DNA of 64,000 bases from Calamus simplicifolius (Eukaryota > Streptophyta > Magnoliopsida > Arecales > Arecaceae): assembly GCA_900491605.1 (NCBI GenBank), contig UESW01003903.1, positions 454,326 through 518,325 of the forward strand, in the 5' to 3' direction. Under the pieces are notes generated by a model. The model saw only the letters and a program-made list of their open reading frames with translations. It was not told the origin of the DNA and ran no database searches. The position numbers and the translations under genes were made by a program. Positions 35,815 to 46,633 of this stretch are shown piece after piece (within the stretch, counting starts at the first letter, position 1; the number at the start of each line of letters is the position of its first letter).

Positions 35815-36426
35815 ATCCTCCACATGAATAAAAATTGGACTTAGATCAAAGATCATCAAAGATCAGCAAAGGCAAACCCCCATATAAAAGGATTTTAATG
35901 CAAATGAATATGCAGACACACTAAAGAGAGTATAATGGGATGAAGTTGTATCGAGATAGGTAGCTTGTGGCTTTGAACTTTCCTTAGTGAATTGTTATCG
36001 AGTTTACTTGCTAAAAGATGAACGTGATGTCTTGAACCTTTCAACGTTTTGTGTAAACTAAGAAAATAATAATCACGCAACTTCTTCCCGAGCATTCTTT
36101 TGGTTCTCATAGTTGTGTTTATTTTGGCCCCGAACAACTCTTGGTCTCATGAGTGCTTCAGAGAATTAAAGCTTAAAATTCTCATAGAATTGGCCCAGTT
36201 CACACTCACATAGGCGATTCTTATTAAGAGTATCCTGCTATACCCCACATGATGTTTATGTCATAAGAATCATTAAAAGCAATGCTTATCCTAGTACCTT
36301 TAGCAGGTAGCACCAATTATCATAGAAATAAGTAGGATTGGACATCCTTAGTGCTATCAAGTCTCTTCATAATTTAGTTATCCCTTTTGAACCTAGATCT
36401 TGGGATCTCCAGTCAGCTAAGTTGGG

Positions 36427-38298
36427 TATCCACTATGAAGATTTTTCAGTTATAGGTTTTAAACCCATTCCCCTCGATAAACAGTTTACTTGATCTTTTG
36501 GCAACCCTTTTGTTAATGGATCCGCTAGGATTTTCTTTGACTGAACATAGTCAATAGAAATTACACAAATTTCAAGTAACTGCTTAATGGTATTATGTCT
36601 GCGACATATATGTCTAGACTTACCATTATACATCTTATTCTATGCTCTGCAAATTGCCGATTGACTATCACAATATATGCATATTGCAGACACAGGCTTT
36701 GGCCAACATGGAATTTCTTCTAAAAGATTTCGAAGCCATTCTGCTTCTTCAGCTACCTTTTCTAAGGCAATAAACTCAGATTCTATAGTGGATCGAGCTA
36801 TACATGTTTGCTTAAAAGATTTTCATGACACAGCACCTCCTCCTAAGGTGAATACATATCCACTTGTGGATTTTGTATCTTCTGTGTTAGATATCCAATT
36901 TACATCACTGTATCCTTCTAGTACAGCTGGATATCTTGAAAAATGTAATCCATAACATAGGGTATATCGCATATATCTTAATACCCTTATTAGAGCTGTC
37001 CAATGATTTGGACCTGGATTACTTATGAATCTACTCATCTTATTGACAACATATGCTATGTCAGGACGAGTGCAATTCATGACATACATTAAACTGCCAA
37101 TTATATGTAAGTATTTCAATTGAGATATGAGTTCTCCAGTATACTTAGCCAAATGTAGATTAACATCTACAGGTATTTTCGCCGGGCTAGTATCATACTT
37201 TTTATACTTATTTAATATTTTCTCAATATAATGAGATTGAAATAATATTATTTCTTCAGATGTTCTAGTGATTCGAATCCCTAGTATAACATCTGCAACA
37301 CCCATATTTTTCATATCAAAATGTTTGATCAACATTTTCCTTGTCTGATTAATCATTTCAGTATTACTACCAATGATTAACAGGTCATCTACATAAAAGC
37401 AGATTATCACATACCCTTCATGCAGGGTTTTGGCATATATACATTTGTCACATTCATTTATTTTGAATCCATTTGATAACATAACATTATCAAATTTTAT
37501 ATGCCATTGCTTAGGTGCTTGCTTTAATCCATATAAGGATTTAACAAGTCTATACACCTTCTTTTCTTGTCCTGGAACAATAAATCCCTCAGGTTGTTCC
37601 ATGTATATTTCTTCATCTAATTCACCATTCAAAAAAGTAGTTTTAACGTCCATTTGATGAATTTCAAGATTGTTAATGGCTACAAAAGCGATTAACATTC
37701 TTATAGATGTTATTTTACTTACTGGTGAATAGGTATCAAAAAAGTCTATACCTTCTTTTTGTTTGAAGCCCTTAGCCACTAATATGGCTTTATACTTATC
37801 AATTGATCCATCAGCCTTTAGCTTTTTCTTAAAAATCCACTTGCACCCTAAAGGTTTCATACCAGATGGTAAGTCTACCAACTCCCATGTATGATTGTGC
37901 ATGATGGACTCAATTTCACTATTAACAGCTTCTTTCCAAAAGGGTACTTCTGGATTAGACATTGCCTCCTTAAATGTCTGAGGTTTATCTTGTAACATAT
38001 AAGTTACATAATCAGGACCAAAAGAATTTATAACTCTTGGTCTCTTACTGTGTCTGGGTTCATCTTCAGGATATTCTTCCTGATGACTACTACTAGCAGT
38101 ATTATTATCATAAGTACTTTTATTTGAACTTATTTTTAATTTTCTTTTAATTAAAAATATATCTTCAAAGAATGCTGCATTCCTTGATTCCATGATTGTA
38201 TTTTTTTGTATATCAGTTATATCTGATTTATACACAAGAAAGCGATATGCGCTACTATTATGTGCATAACTGATAAATATACAATCAACAGTTTTAGG
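36427..38298 (-). pseudogene. Copia reverse transcriptase and RNase H
   Basis: The frame 38373-36823 begins inside the nested MITE and enters copia sequence at about 38298. It gives the integrase-RT linker (YAHNSSAYRFL), the RT start (WKEAVNSEIESI, WVFKKK-like WIFKKKL), MDVKTTFLNGEL, the catalytic FYVDDLLIIGS and the RNase H region (VEGYSD-like LEGYSDVNW, STSGYVFTLGGGAVS). It ends at a TGA (36823-36825) where a Trp codon (AVSWKS) is usual. RNase H then continues to the conserved C-terminus at 36633-36433 (ADPLTKGLP). Most of RT is open, so decay here is mild. Confidence 0.9.
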
Positions 38299-39024
38299 TA
38301 GGGGTGCAACTTGGGCCGGGTTCAACCCGAACCTGTCCCGCCGAACCCAATTTATAGCAGTGTTTAAACTCATGTTTGCCCAACCCGAACCCGAAAGATC
38401 CGGGTTTAACCCGGCCCGATTTGCAATTGACCTGGGTTAGGGTTGACCGCAACCCGAACCCAAAATAATCTAAACTCGAGATAACCAAAACCCGAGGGTT
38501 ACCCGAACGGGGGTAGCTTATCGGCATCATAATTTTGGGGGCGTTAAAGGTGCCAATCGGGTCGGACGAGATGGCTAACTTGAGGGTGAGGAGAGCAAGG
38601 CCATCGGTCGCAAGCGAGAAAAAGGACAAAAATAAAGGTGGACTACCCGTACATTTCGTTTCACTTTCTGCCTCCTCCTCTTCTTTGTTTACGGCACCTC
38701 CTTCTCTTCTTTGTTTCAGTTAAGACCTTTTTTTTAATACAATGTTAATTCCCTGAGTCTAGCTTAAGCGTTAGGCAAGGGATTTTATTTTTTCATCTTT
38801 GGGATCCATAATTCAGTGTTTATTTACTTTGAAAAAAGTATTTTATGTTTTTTTCTCATCAACCCGAATTCTAACCCGAAACTCAACCCGAATATGATTT
38901 TTAAAAATAGGGTTAGGGTTGAGGTTTTACAAATAGGGTTAGGGTTAGGGTTGACATTTTACAAATAGGGTTAGGGTTAGGGTTGAGGAAAATCCGAGTT
39001 TCATGAGCCTGAGTTGCACCCCTA
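38299..39024. mobile_element. hAT-type MITE nested in the copia element
   Basis: 726 bp. Its left end TAGGGGTGCAACT and its right end AGTTGCACCCCTA are inverted repeats. The flanking 8-bp duplication GTTTTAGG (38291-38298 and 39025-39032) is perfect. The insertion splits the copia pol frame between integrase and RT. The interior holds CCGAACCC repeats near the left end and (TTAGGG)-like runs near the right (38908-38986). It has no transposase. The terminal sequence resembles that of the hAT element at 3037 (TAGGGATGGCAAT), so a hAT transposase probably moved it. Confidence 0.93.
38908..38986. repeat. Telomere-like TTAGGG runs inside the MITE
   Basis: Three short runs of (TAGGGT)2-3, separated by GAGGTTTTACAAA / GACATTTTACAAA spacers, form a roughly 27-34-bp repeat. 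The hexamer is TTAGGG rather than the usual plant TTTAGGG. Its position within a MITE with inverted-repeat ends means it is element subterminal sequence, not a telomere scar. Confidence 0.8.
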
Positions 39025-39706
39025 GTTTTAGGTCCTATTTTAACCTTTTTGGGGTCCGAAATAACTACTTTTGCTAGACACCCCCATACTCTTAAGTAAT
39101 TATAAGAAGGCTTCTTTCCTTTCCATAACTCATATGGAGTAACTTCCTTCTTCTTAAGAGGTATCTTATTAAGAATATGATTTGCTGAGAGAATTGCTTC
39201 TCCCCATAAATTCTATGGTGTACCAGAATTTATTAACATAGCATTCATCATTTCTTTTAATGTGTGGTTTTTACGTTTCGTAATTCCATTAGATTGAGGC
39301 GAATAAGGAGTAGTAGTTTAATGAATAATGCATGCTCTTGACAGAATTCATCAAAAGGTGCATCGTATTCACCACCTCTATCACTCCTTATGGCCTTAAT
39401 CTTTTTGCCAAGTTGATTTTCAACTTCATTCTTATAACATTTAAACATTTTTAAAGCCTCATCTTTAGACTCTAGTAGATACACATAGCAGTATCTTGTT
39501 GAATCATCAATAAATGTTATAAAATACTTTTTACCTCCTCTAGTTTGAACTGACTTTAAGTCACATAAATCACTGTGAATTAAGTCAAGAGGTTCAGTAT
39601 TTCTTTCTACTGCTGAAAATGGTGTTTTTGCTAACTTAGCTTCAACACACACTTCACACTTGTAATGTGAATCAATTTCATGATTAGGTAATAATTCTAA
39701 TTTCAT
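39025..39706 (-). pseudogene. Copia integrase, broken
   Basis: 39706-39257 (minus) encodes the zinc-finger end (HYKCEVCVEAK) and the catalytic core with LDLIHSDLCDL, FITFIDDSTRY and IRSDRGGEYD, giving both aspartates. A frame change follows near 39320. Read in the other frame, the conserved segment normally containing the catalytic Glu appears to have Lys instead (SNGITKRKN). A stop at about 39222 then interrupts the C-terminal part (NLWGEAI). The domain continues to the MITE boundary at 39025. Confidence 0.85.
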
Positions 39707-39851
39707 TAATTTTGTAATGAATTAAAATTCACATGTCCTAATCTATCATGCCATAAACAAGAAGAATCAATCATATAAGCAGAAGAATAAGCTTTATTTA
39801 TTTCAAGATTTCTATGTACAGTCATTACATTTACCTTGAATAATCCATTTT

Positions 39852-40184
39852 TTAAGTAACCCCTTCCAATAAATATCCTCCCTTAGTGAGTACAAATTTA
39901 TCAGACTCAAAGACCATCCTAAAGCCATGTTTGCTTAGGAGGGAGCCTGATATGAGATTCTTCCGGATGTCAGGGACATGTAGCACATCATTAAGTAGAA
40001 ACTCCTTGCCATATGTCATCTTCATAATAATGCGGCCAAGTCCTTCTATCTTGGATGTAGCGGAGTTACCCATGACCAAATTTCTACCATTGATAGGAGT
40101 ATATGATGAGAACATACTCTTATCAGAGCAGACATATCTGGTAGCTCCAGTGTCTATGTACCATTCATTTGCTTTGTCAACCAT
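39852..40184 (-). pseudogene. Copia protease
   Basis: The frame starts MVDKANEWYIDTGATRYVC, where DTGAT is the aspartic protease motif. It continues through LVMGN and VLHVPDIRKNLISGSLLSKHGF, the conserved copia segment between protease and integrase. The upstream connection to gag is broken by the nested solo LTR, which lies right before the Met. Confidence 0.88.
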
Positions 40185-40189
40185 GTTTG

Positions 40190-41414
40190 TTGGGGAATGC
40201 GGAATACCCCCAAGATCTCGGCTATAGCGTATATGAGTAATACCAAAAAAACTTTTACTGTTCTAATCTATGAGTATAAGATCAAACCTTCAGATTTAAA
40301 CTTTGGATCACTTTGATTCGATTGCTCGACCTCAACCTTTAGCCTTCCGCCGTATTCCCGAAAATACCTTCTTTCTCTCACAAGATGGTGGGATCTCTTG
40401 GCCGTCCTAGGGTTTCTTGTTTTTCTTTCTTCAAAAAAATGTTTTTCCTAGCAACCAACTGAGAGGGTATTTATAGGGCTACAACAAGGACCAATAGGCA
40501 AATATGAAAAGAACTTCCCATGTAATTAAATCTCCCAATCCTACCCCAGGTTAGGATTCAATTACGTAAATTACAATTCATTCCACTAAAGAATTATAAA
40601 TGTACTCCTAATCATATTCGAATTTATATTTTCAAGCCTTTAATATTAAATACTTATTATCTCCCCACGTTAAGATTACATATATCCATCAATTAAATTT
40701 AATTACTGACAATATAATTTAATTGGCTTTTATTATCTTTGAGACCTATGCACTTAACTTATTTGATGTATCGGATTCAAAATCGACTTGCAAGATTTGA
40801 TACAATCAAAACTTATAAGCTTCCTCAAGATGATATCATCAATCCAATTTATCAGGACGTGGTTTCCTTCAACTATTAATATTCACCATATATATAATGT
40901 TATTGCCCAACCCACTGAGTTTATTGACTCATATAGAATCTCACTCTATGTGCAATCAAAGCAATAATCACTACATACACGTGTCTAGAAATAGAATTCG
41001 GATTAAGAGCATAAGTAATCATAATATTCATGAGTTTTAAATTATTTTATAAAGTCAGTATAAAATAATTAACTCAACTGGGTCCTGTTCAATACACACA
41101 AAGTGTACTAGCACAAATAGTTAGAATAAACCATTCCCCGTAGTCAAGACAGACCTACTAAAAATTTGTGCTACAGTTCTACTGATGGTGTGTCCAATTC
41201 CATCTAAAACTGTGAACAATAAACTTGTATTCCAAAAGAACCGATGATCTAGTCTTCTGTGTGTAAGCCGTACTCTACACACTAGATCAAATACTCTTTG
41301 TAAATACTAGACACATGCACATATATAGTAAATGGCATACATTGCTCAAAATGAATTCTCATTAAAATATAAAGACATAACATAAAGCATATCTTTTAGT
41401 CTATATCTCTATCA
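40190..41414 (-). mobile_element. Solo LTR nested in the copia gag-pol frame
   Basis: The copia frame is interrupted between an EAN codon triplet and MVDKA. GTTTG occurs on both sides (40185-40189 and 41415-41419; CAAAC on the minus strand), and removing 40190-41414 plus one GTTTG restores a continuous reading frame junction. On the minus strand the insert begins TGATAGAGATATAGAC and ends ATTCCCCAA. It has no coding, primer or polypurine sequence, so it is a solo LTR left by recombination of a second retrotransposon. The end would normally be CA, so the exact 3' edge may be off by two bases. Confidence 0.85.
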
Positions 41415-42296
41415 GTTTGCTTCAAATATAACTGCTGACAGCATCATCTCGGATACCTCTTTGGATAGGGTTTCAGTAATGTTGACTTCTTTCTTTTCTT
41501 TATCCTTGAAACGACAGTCCTTGGATTTGTGTCCTTGCTTTCCATAGACAAAGCACTTTCCCTTGAACTTATATTTCTTTGGATTGCCCTTCTTCTATTT
41601 AAAGCCTTCGCCTGGAAACTTGCGTTTCTTTCTTCCTTCTATGAGGTTGGCCTTTGGCTCAGCAGGTTGTCCTCCTGTCTTCTTGTCTTGGCTCTTATTG
41701 TCCTCCTCGATCCTCAGGCGGACAATTAGGTCTTCAAGTCCCATCTCCTTCTGCTTATGCTTCAGGTAGTTCTTGAAGTCCTTCCACAGTAGTGGTAGTT
41801 TTTCTATGATGGAAGCTACCTGGAATGACTCGCTGAGAGACATTCTCTCTGCATGTATCTCATGCAGGATAATCTGGAGCTCTTGGATTTGCTCCATAAC
41901 TATTTTGTGGTCGACCATTTTGTAGTCTAAGAACCTTTCAACCATAAACTTCTTGTATCCAACATTCTCTATCTTATACTTTTTGTCCAGGGATGCCCAT
42001 AACTCCTTGGCAGTAGCAATACTACTGTACGCATTGTACAGGGTATTGTCCAGACCATTCAAGATGTAGTTCTTGCAAAGGAAGTCTGAGTGCTTCCATA
42101 CATCTACTGCAGCAATGACTTGCTTGTCGGTCTTCCCTTCCTTCAGGACAGGCAGATCTTCAGTCAGCACTCTGACCAGATTTAGAGTTGTGAGGTAGAA
42201 CAGCATCTTATGTTGCCACTTCTTGAAGTCTGTGCCAAAAAATTTCTTCGGTCTTTCGGCTTGACCGGATGTCGTCATAGTCATCTGCAGCAACAC
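41415..42296 (-). pseudogene. Copia gag with zinc-knuckle region
   Basis: 42296-41595 (minus) is the gag frame (FFGTDFKKWQHKMLFYL near the start, MVERFLDYKM in the middle, EIHAERMSLSESFQ, LIVRLRIEEDNK later). An amber stop (about 41597) interrupts it. In the same frame a CCHC knuckle follows, but the second Cys is Tyr (CFVYGKQGHKSKDC), which should abolish zinc binding. The frame then runs to the solo LTR edge. Confidence 0.85.
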
Positions 42297-42326
42297 TTCC
42301 GTGGTAGCAGGAAATTATCTTAAGAT

Positions 42327-43554
42327 TGTTGGGTGTAGCAGATGGTGGCTACCTAATTGATCAGACTGAGGCTAGAGTTATACTCTATGTCTTTAAGATA
42401 ATTTTGTCCCGCAATGGTGCTTATGGTTAGTATAACGATTGTCTCCTGGGATACAACAGTCTCCTTTTGATGAAAGCAGCACAACAATTCATCAAAAATA
42501 TCGAACCAAGAATGCTACTCTCTTTTTAATGCACTATTGCAATACTACCCTTAGAAAAGTATGCAAATTCCTAAGAGAGAACACAATTCGGAATGGAATT
42601 GGAATGAATGAAATGAGAGGGTCTTGGGTCCTATTTATAGGTTTTTAGGTGCTCCTTGGAAGCAACCCTACGAATTTAATTTAATTTGAATTCTTCGATC
42701 GAAGGATGTGAGGGTTAAGGGCTTATCACCCTTGATATGCCCTTTAAACATTGTGATCTTCAGATCAGGCGATCGGATAAGCCTTTTCATGGCTGTGATC
42801 TGAAGATCAGCCAATCAGATAAGCCTATCCTCATCCCGATATGCCTTTTCATCGTCGTGATCTGATAATCACATTATCAGATAGGCAGTTGCACGTCTCT
42901 GATACATCATTTCAAGATCACTTATCACAACGGCTTGATCGAAGTGACGCCTTATCACCAACCATACGATCGGACGGACGCCTTATTACCAACCGATGAT
43001 CGGACGGATGCCTTATCACCAACCATCTTGTTGACTGGTCAACCAACCGTCCTATCGACTGGTCAACCGACGGGTGTCAACCGTTGGATCGTGATCGCGA
43101 TTGTAATTTGATCACCGCATCTCGATCCTTCATCCGATCGATCAATGATCAATTGATTTCAGCCCCTTATCTTGATCCGATCAGTCTCCACCGTCGAATT
43201 CTCCTGATCTAGAAAAAATTTATAGCCCCTCAAGCTCCTCGCGATGATGCGCACGTGCAAAGTGCACCTACAAAGCACCCATTGTGCCCTTCGCACACGC
43301 TCGTGCGCATGCGCAAGGGTGATGCTACGCATCACCCTCAAGCTCTCCACTTATGGTGAGCCTAAGGAACTTAAGCTTCAAGAAAGTGGTTTCCTTATAA
43401 GTGAACCTTCCTTTCTTGATTTTTTCGATGTGGGACTAAATGTCCCCGCAATTTCTCATTCACACACATAAAGAGGTAATAGGCTTTCAAGGCCCATTAG
43501 GGTATTCAAGGCTTATTTTGGCCCATTACCCAACATTTGGCCCATTACCCAATA
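42327..43554 (-). repeat. Copia LTR, right (5' LTR of the element)
   Basis: 1228 bp, the partner of 34557-35814. It ends CCAATA instead of CCAACA, a one-base change in the terminal dinucleotide context. The sequence immediately inside (rc ATCTTAAGATAATTTCC) should be the primer-binding site, but it does not match the common initiator-Met tRNA type; I cannot assign the tRNA. Confidence 0.93.
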
Positions 43555-43559
43555 ATTTA

Positions 43560-44640
43560 TATATTATTATATATAATATATTAATTATATACCATAAATT
43601 AATGCAGTAATCCTAATCCAAACCGAGATGGAGAGACTGCTATCCCTCGTTGGCGAGGGATAAATATAATAAAAGAACGGATGCGTCAATGTAACAACGC
43701 TCGGACAACCAGCACAAGTGCGATTGAGCTCGGGGACCCAGGCCACATGTGGCATCCCTCCTATAAAAAAGGAAAACACAATCCCTTTAGAAATCGAAAA
43801 CGAAGGAATTGGCGGCCCCCCTTCTATAAATTCTTCCTTCCCCTCGCAAAAGAAATCCAAACCGCTCTCACCTTGGCGCTTGATCTCCTCGGACCACGCA
43901 GAGCCTGCGATCGGTCTTTACACCCGTACGCCGAGATCAAGCTGAGCCTACGATCGGTCTTCACACCCGTACACCTTAGCACGACCATGCGGAGCCCAAG
44001 CCTCCTGTGCGATCGATTGGTCCTCACACCTACGGTATTTCTCACTTGGCTCTTTTTTGTAATTTTTTTTGAATCAATCTGTTTTGTTGTGTTATCAGTG
44101 CTTTTTTTCAAGAAGGATTGTTTTAGAATCTTGAGAAAGAATTTTATTATTAGTATTTTTTTAAGGAGGGTTCTTTTAAAATCATAATAAAAAATTTGTT
44201 ATCGGTGCTTTTAATGTAGTCATTTGCAGTGATGTTAAGGATCAGATGAGATTTTTTTTCTCTATCTCTTTGTTGATTATTTATATTTGCATATGTCATA
44301 ATTTTTTTAAAGAAATAAACATTTAGTTTATTATATCAAGTTTCTTTAATTTATTAGTTAACTATGCGATATGTTTATTATGTTTGTATAGCAATAATGT
44401 ACCTCTAGAAGATGCACTTAGATAATGGTTGAAAAAAAAAAAACTAGGAAGAGATGCATTGGTGAGTTTTGGTGGTCACCCTTCAATTCTTTGGACATTA
44501 ATGCATCTTTTTAACGATGGAAAGTTTGATCCATATCGTAAACAAATTTAAAGAAATATTTATTGAGACATTTTTTTAGTTTTCTGGTTTTATTTGCAGA
44601 TTTTATAGCTTAACATTTTGTTGGTTGGTTGATTGATCTT
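43560..44640 (+). promoter_or_regulatory. Promoter, 5' leader and first intron of SUN copy C (putative)
   Basis: A TATA-like TATAAATT (43825-43832) in a CT-rich context matches the B and D leaders. A leader follows in which about 55 bases (GCCT(G/A)CGATCGGTCTT(T/C)ACACCCGTAC) are locally duplicated (about 43905-43975). After CCTCACAC (44022-44029) the sequence differs from B/D: a CTACG|GTATTT donor-like site opens about 600 bases of AT-rich intron-like sequence that ends at TTTTTCTTAG (about 44670-44678) before the coding exon. This is probably the ancestral SUN 5' structure without the NEET insertion. Confidence 0.55.
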
Positions 44641-44870
44641 TTTCTAAAGGAGTTTTTGTTGCAAATTTGTTTTTCTTAGGAAATGTATATGTTTTAGTTT
44701 TACGGGCGGTTGAATCTGTTATTTGTTATTTCTTTTTTCCTTTCAATTTAATTCATTGCTTCTTTAGCTTTAGCTATGAGAGATATTCAGTCTTTTTGTC
44801 CTCAAAATCTTTATTTATTATTTCCATCTTTCTTAGATTACTTCTTGTCTCTGCTTCCACCATTGCTTCA

Positions 44871-46633
44871 ATGGAAGCAAATCCTGTCAATAATAATGCA
44901 TCTTTGAAGCCAAATGCTAGGAGAAGAACGATGGAAGTTGTAGAGAAGAAATCAAGGCTTTATGTGCTTACTGAAGGAGGAGTTAATGAGGATAAGATGA
45001 TTGTTAATGGAAAGGATCTAAGCCACACAAATAGGGAAGAATCTGTTGTTGAGAGATCTAAAAACTTGTCACGGCATAAAAGAGCTATCCCGAAGCGGCG
45101 AAAAGCAAAGTGGCAAACTGTTCTTAGCATTCTAACCAAGATTTGTTTGCTTCTAGTAGCTCTTTTATGGCTGGGGCAGACAGTTTGGAGATTGGCTGGT
45201 AGGATTGGAGACAATACTAACTCACCATTTCTTGCTTTGGATTATGAGGGTCGGGTTTCTGAAATTGAGGCATCTTTAAAGAAAATAGTTAACATGTTGC
45301 AAGTTCAGGTGGATGCCGTAGATCGAAAAATTGGAAATGAGCTTGGGATCATGGCAAGGGAACTTAGAAAGCAAATTGAAGAGAAAGTAGCAATGTTGGA
45401 GAAGGAGTTGAAGAAGTTGGAAGTTAAGACTGATGGATCCCAAGCAAGGGAACTTAGAAAGCAAATTGAAGAGAAAGTAACAATGTTGGAGAAGGAGTTG
45501 AAGAAGTTGGAAGTTAAGACTGATGGATCCCAAGCAAGGGAATTTAGAAAGCAAATTGAAGAGAAAGTAGCAATGTTGGAGATGGAGTTAAAGAAGTTGA
45601 AAGTTAAGACTGATGGATCCCAAGCAAGGGAGGGAACTTAGAAAGCATATTGAAGAGAAAGTAGCAATGTTGGAGAAGGAGTTGAAGAAGTTGGAAGTTA
45701 AGACTGATGGTTTAGACAAGTCTTTGACTGAATTCAAGGACATGGGTCTGCTTTCAAAGAAAGAATTTGAAATATTTCAGGATGAGTTTGCTAGAAAACT
45801 AGATGAAAATGATAGTGATGTTCATTTGGACCAAATTATGTCTTTTGCTAGGGATCTTGTTAAGAAAGAGATTGAAAGGCATGCAGCCGATGGACTTGGA
45901 AGGGTTGATTATGCTTTAGCTTCTGGTGGGGCCAGGGTGGTCAGTCATTCAGAGCCTCATAGTTTTCAGGGAGTGAACATTGGCTTCGTGCTTTTATAAT
46001 TGAAAATGGAGTTCACCCTAGTGCCCACAAAATGCTGGAGCCAAGTTATGGGGAGCCTGGCCAATGTTTTCCCTTGCAAGGAAGTAGTGGGTTTGTTGAG
46101 ATTAGGCTCAGAACAAGGATTATACCTGAGGCTGTCACACTGGAGCATGTATCTAAGGTATGTTTTTGCTCCAATTGTTCTTTTCATTTTTCCTTTATAG
46201 CTATATTTTGAGGCATTTGGAACTTAGTGCTTGTTTCTTTCAACTTTTTCTTTCCTATTAATTCATATAATGCCTAATTATCGCTGATGCCTCTTTTTAT
46301 GAGGTATGTGCGCAGAGCGTGGCTTATGACAGGAGCAGTGCCCCCAAGGATTGTCGGGTCTCTGCATGGTTTGAATCAGATGATGATGATGACCCATCCA
46401 GCCAAGTCAAGGTGTACCACTTGAGTGAGTTCTCTTATGACCTGGAGAAGAGCAATGCGCAGACCTTCAACATCGAGACAGCTCATGAGTTGGGTGTGGT
46501 GGTCAACAAGGTGCGACTAGACTTTACCTCCAACCATGAGAGTTCAGATCATACGTGCATCTATCGCTTTAGGGTGCACGGTTATGAGCCAAGCTCCTTG
46601 GCAGCTATATCTTCTAATCTAATGGCTTTATAG
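44871..46633 (+). pseudogene. SUN: SUN-domain gene copy C, frameshifted
   Basis: Exon 1 is 44871-46157 and exon 2 is 46316-46633. The N-terminal part is open (basic KRAIPKRRKAKW segment, membrane segment LLLVALLWLGQTVW, four 30-residue coiled-coil units). A 4-base insertion (GGGA, near 45631) in the last coiled-coil unit shifts the frame to a stop at 45639-45641. A further missing base near 45979 (GAACATTGGC against GAACAGTTGGC in D) shifts it again within the SUN domain. Both lesions are shared with copy A, so they predate the A+B/C+D duplication. Compared with B/D, C has an extra segment (KDLSHTNREESVVERSKNLS) before the basic region. Exon 2 is open. Confidence 0.9.

Larger units (their letters stand above)
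34557..43554 (-). mobile_element. Full-length Ty1/copia retrotransposon with nested insertions
   Basis: Two direct LTRs (34557-35814 and 42327-43554) both begin TGTTGGGTGT. The left ends CCAACA and the right CCAATA. The whole is flanked by the 5-bp duplication ATTTA (34552-34556 and 43555-43559). On the minus strand the order is gag, protease, integrase, RT, RNase H, the copia order. A purine-rich CATGTGGAGGAT tract (rc of 35815-35826) directly adjoins the left LTR and is the polypurine tract. The two LTRs differ by many substitutions and a palindrome expansion, so the insertion is not very recent. A MITE (38299-39024) and a solo LTR (40190-41414) inserted into it later. Confidence 0.95.

Noticed and set aside
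35895..36137. Minus-strand frame between the copia LTR and RNase H
   Set aside because: It lies in the 3' non-coding part of the element and shows no similarity to known copia proteins.
38908..38986. Interstitial telomere scar
   Set aside because: The runs lie wholly inside a MITE with inverted ends and an 8-bp duplication, use TTAGGG rather than the common plant repeat, and are separated by spacers.
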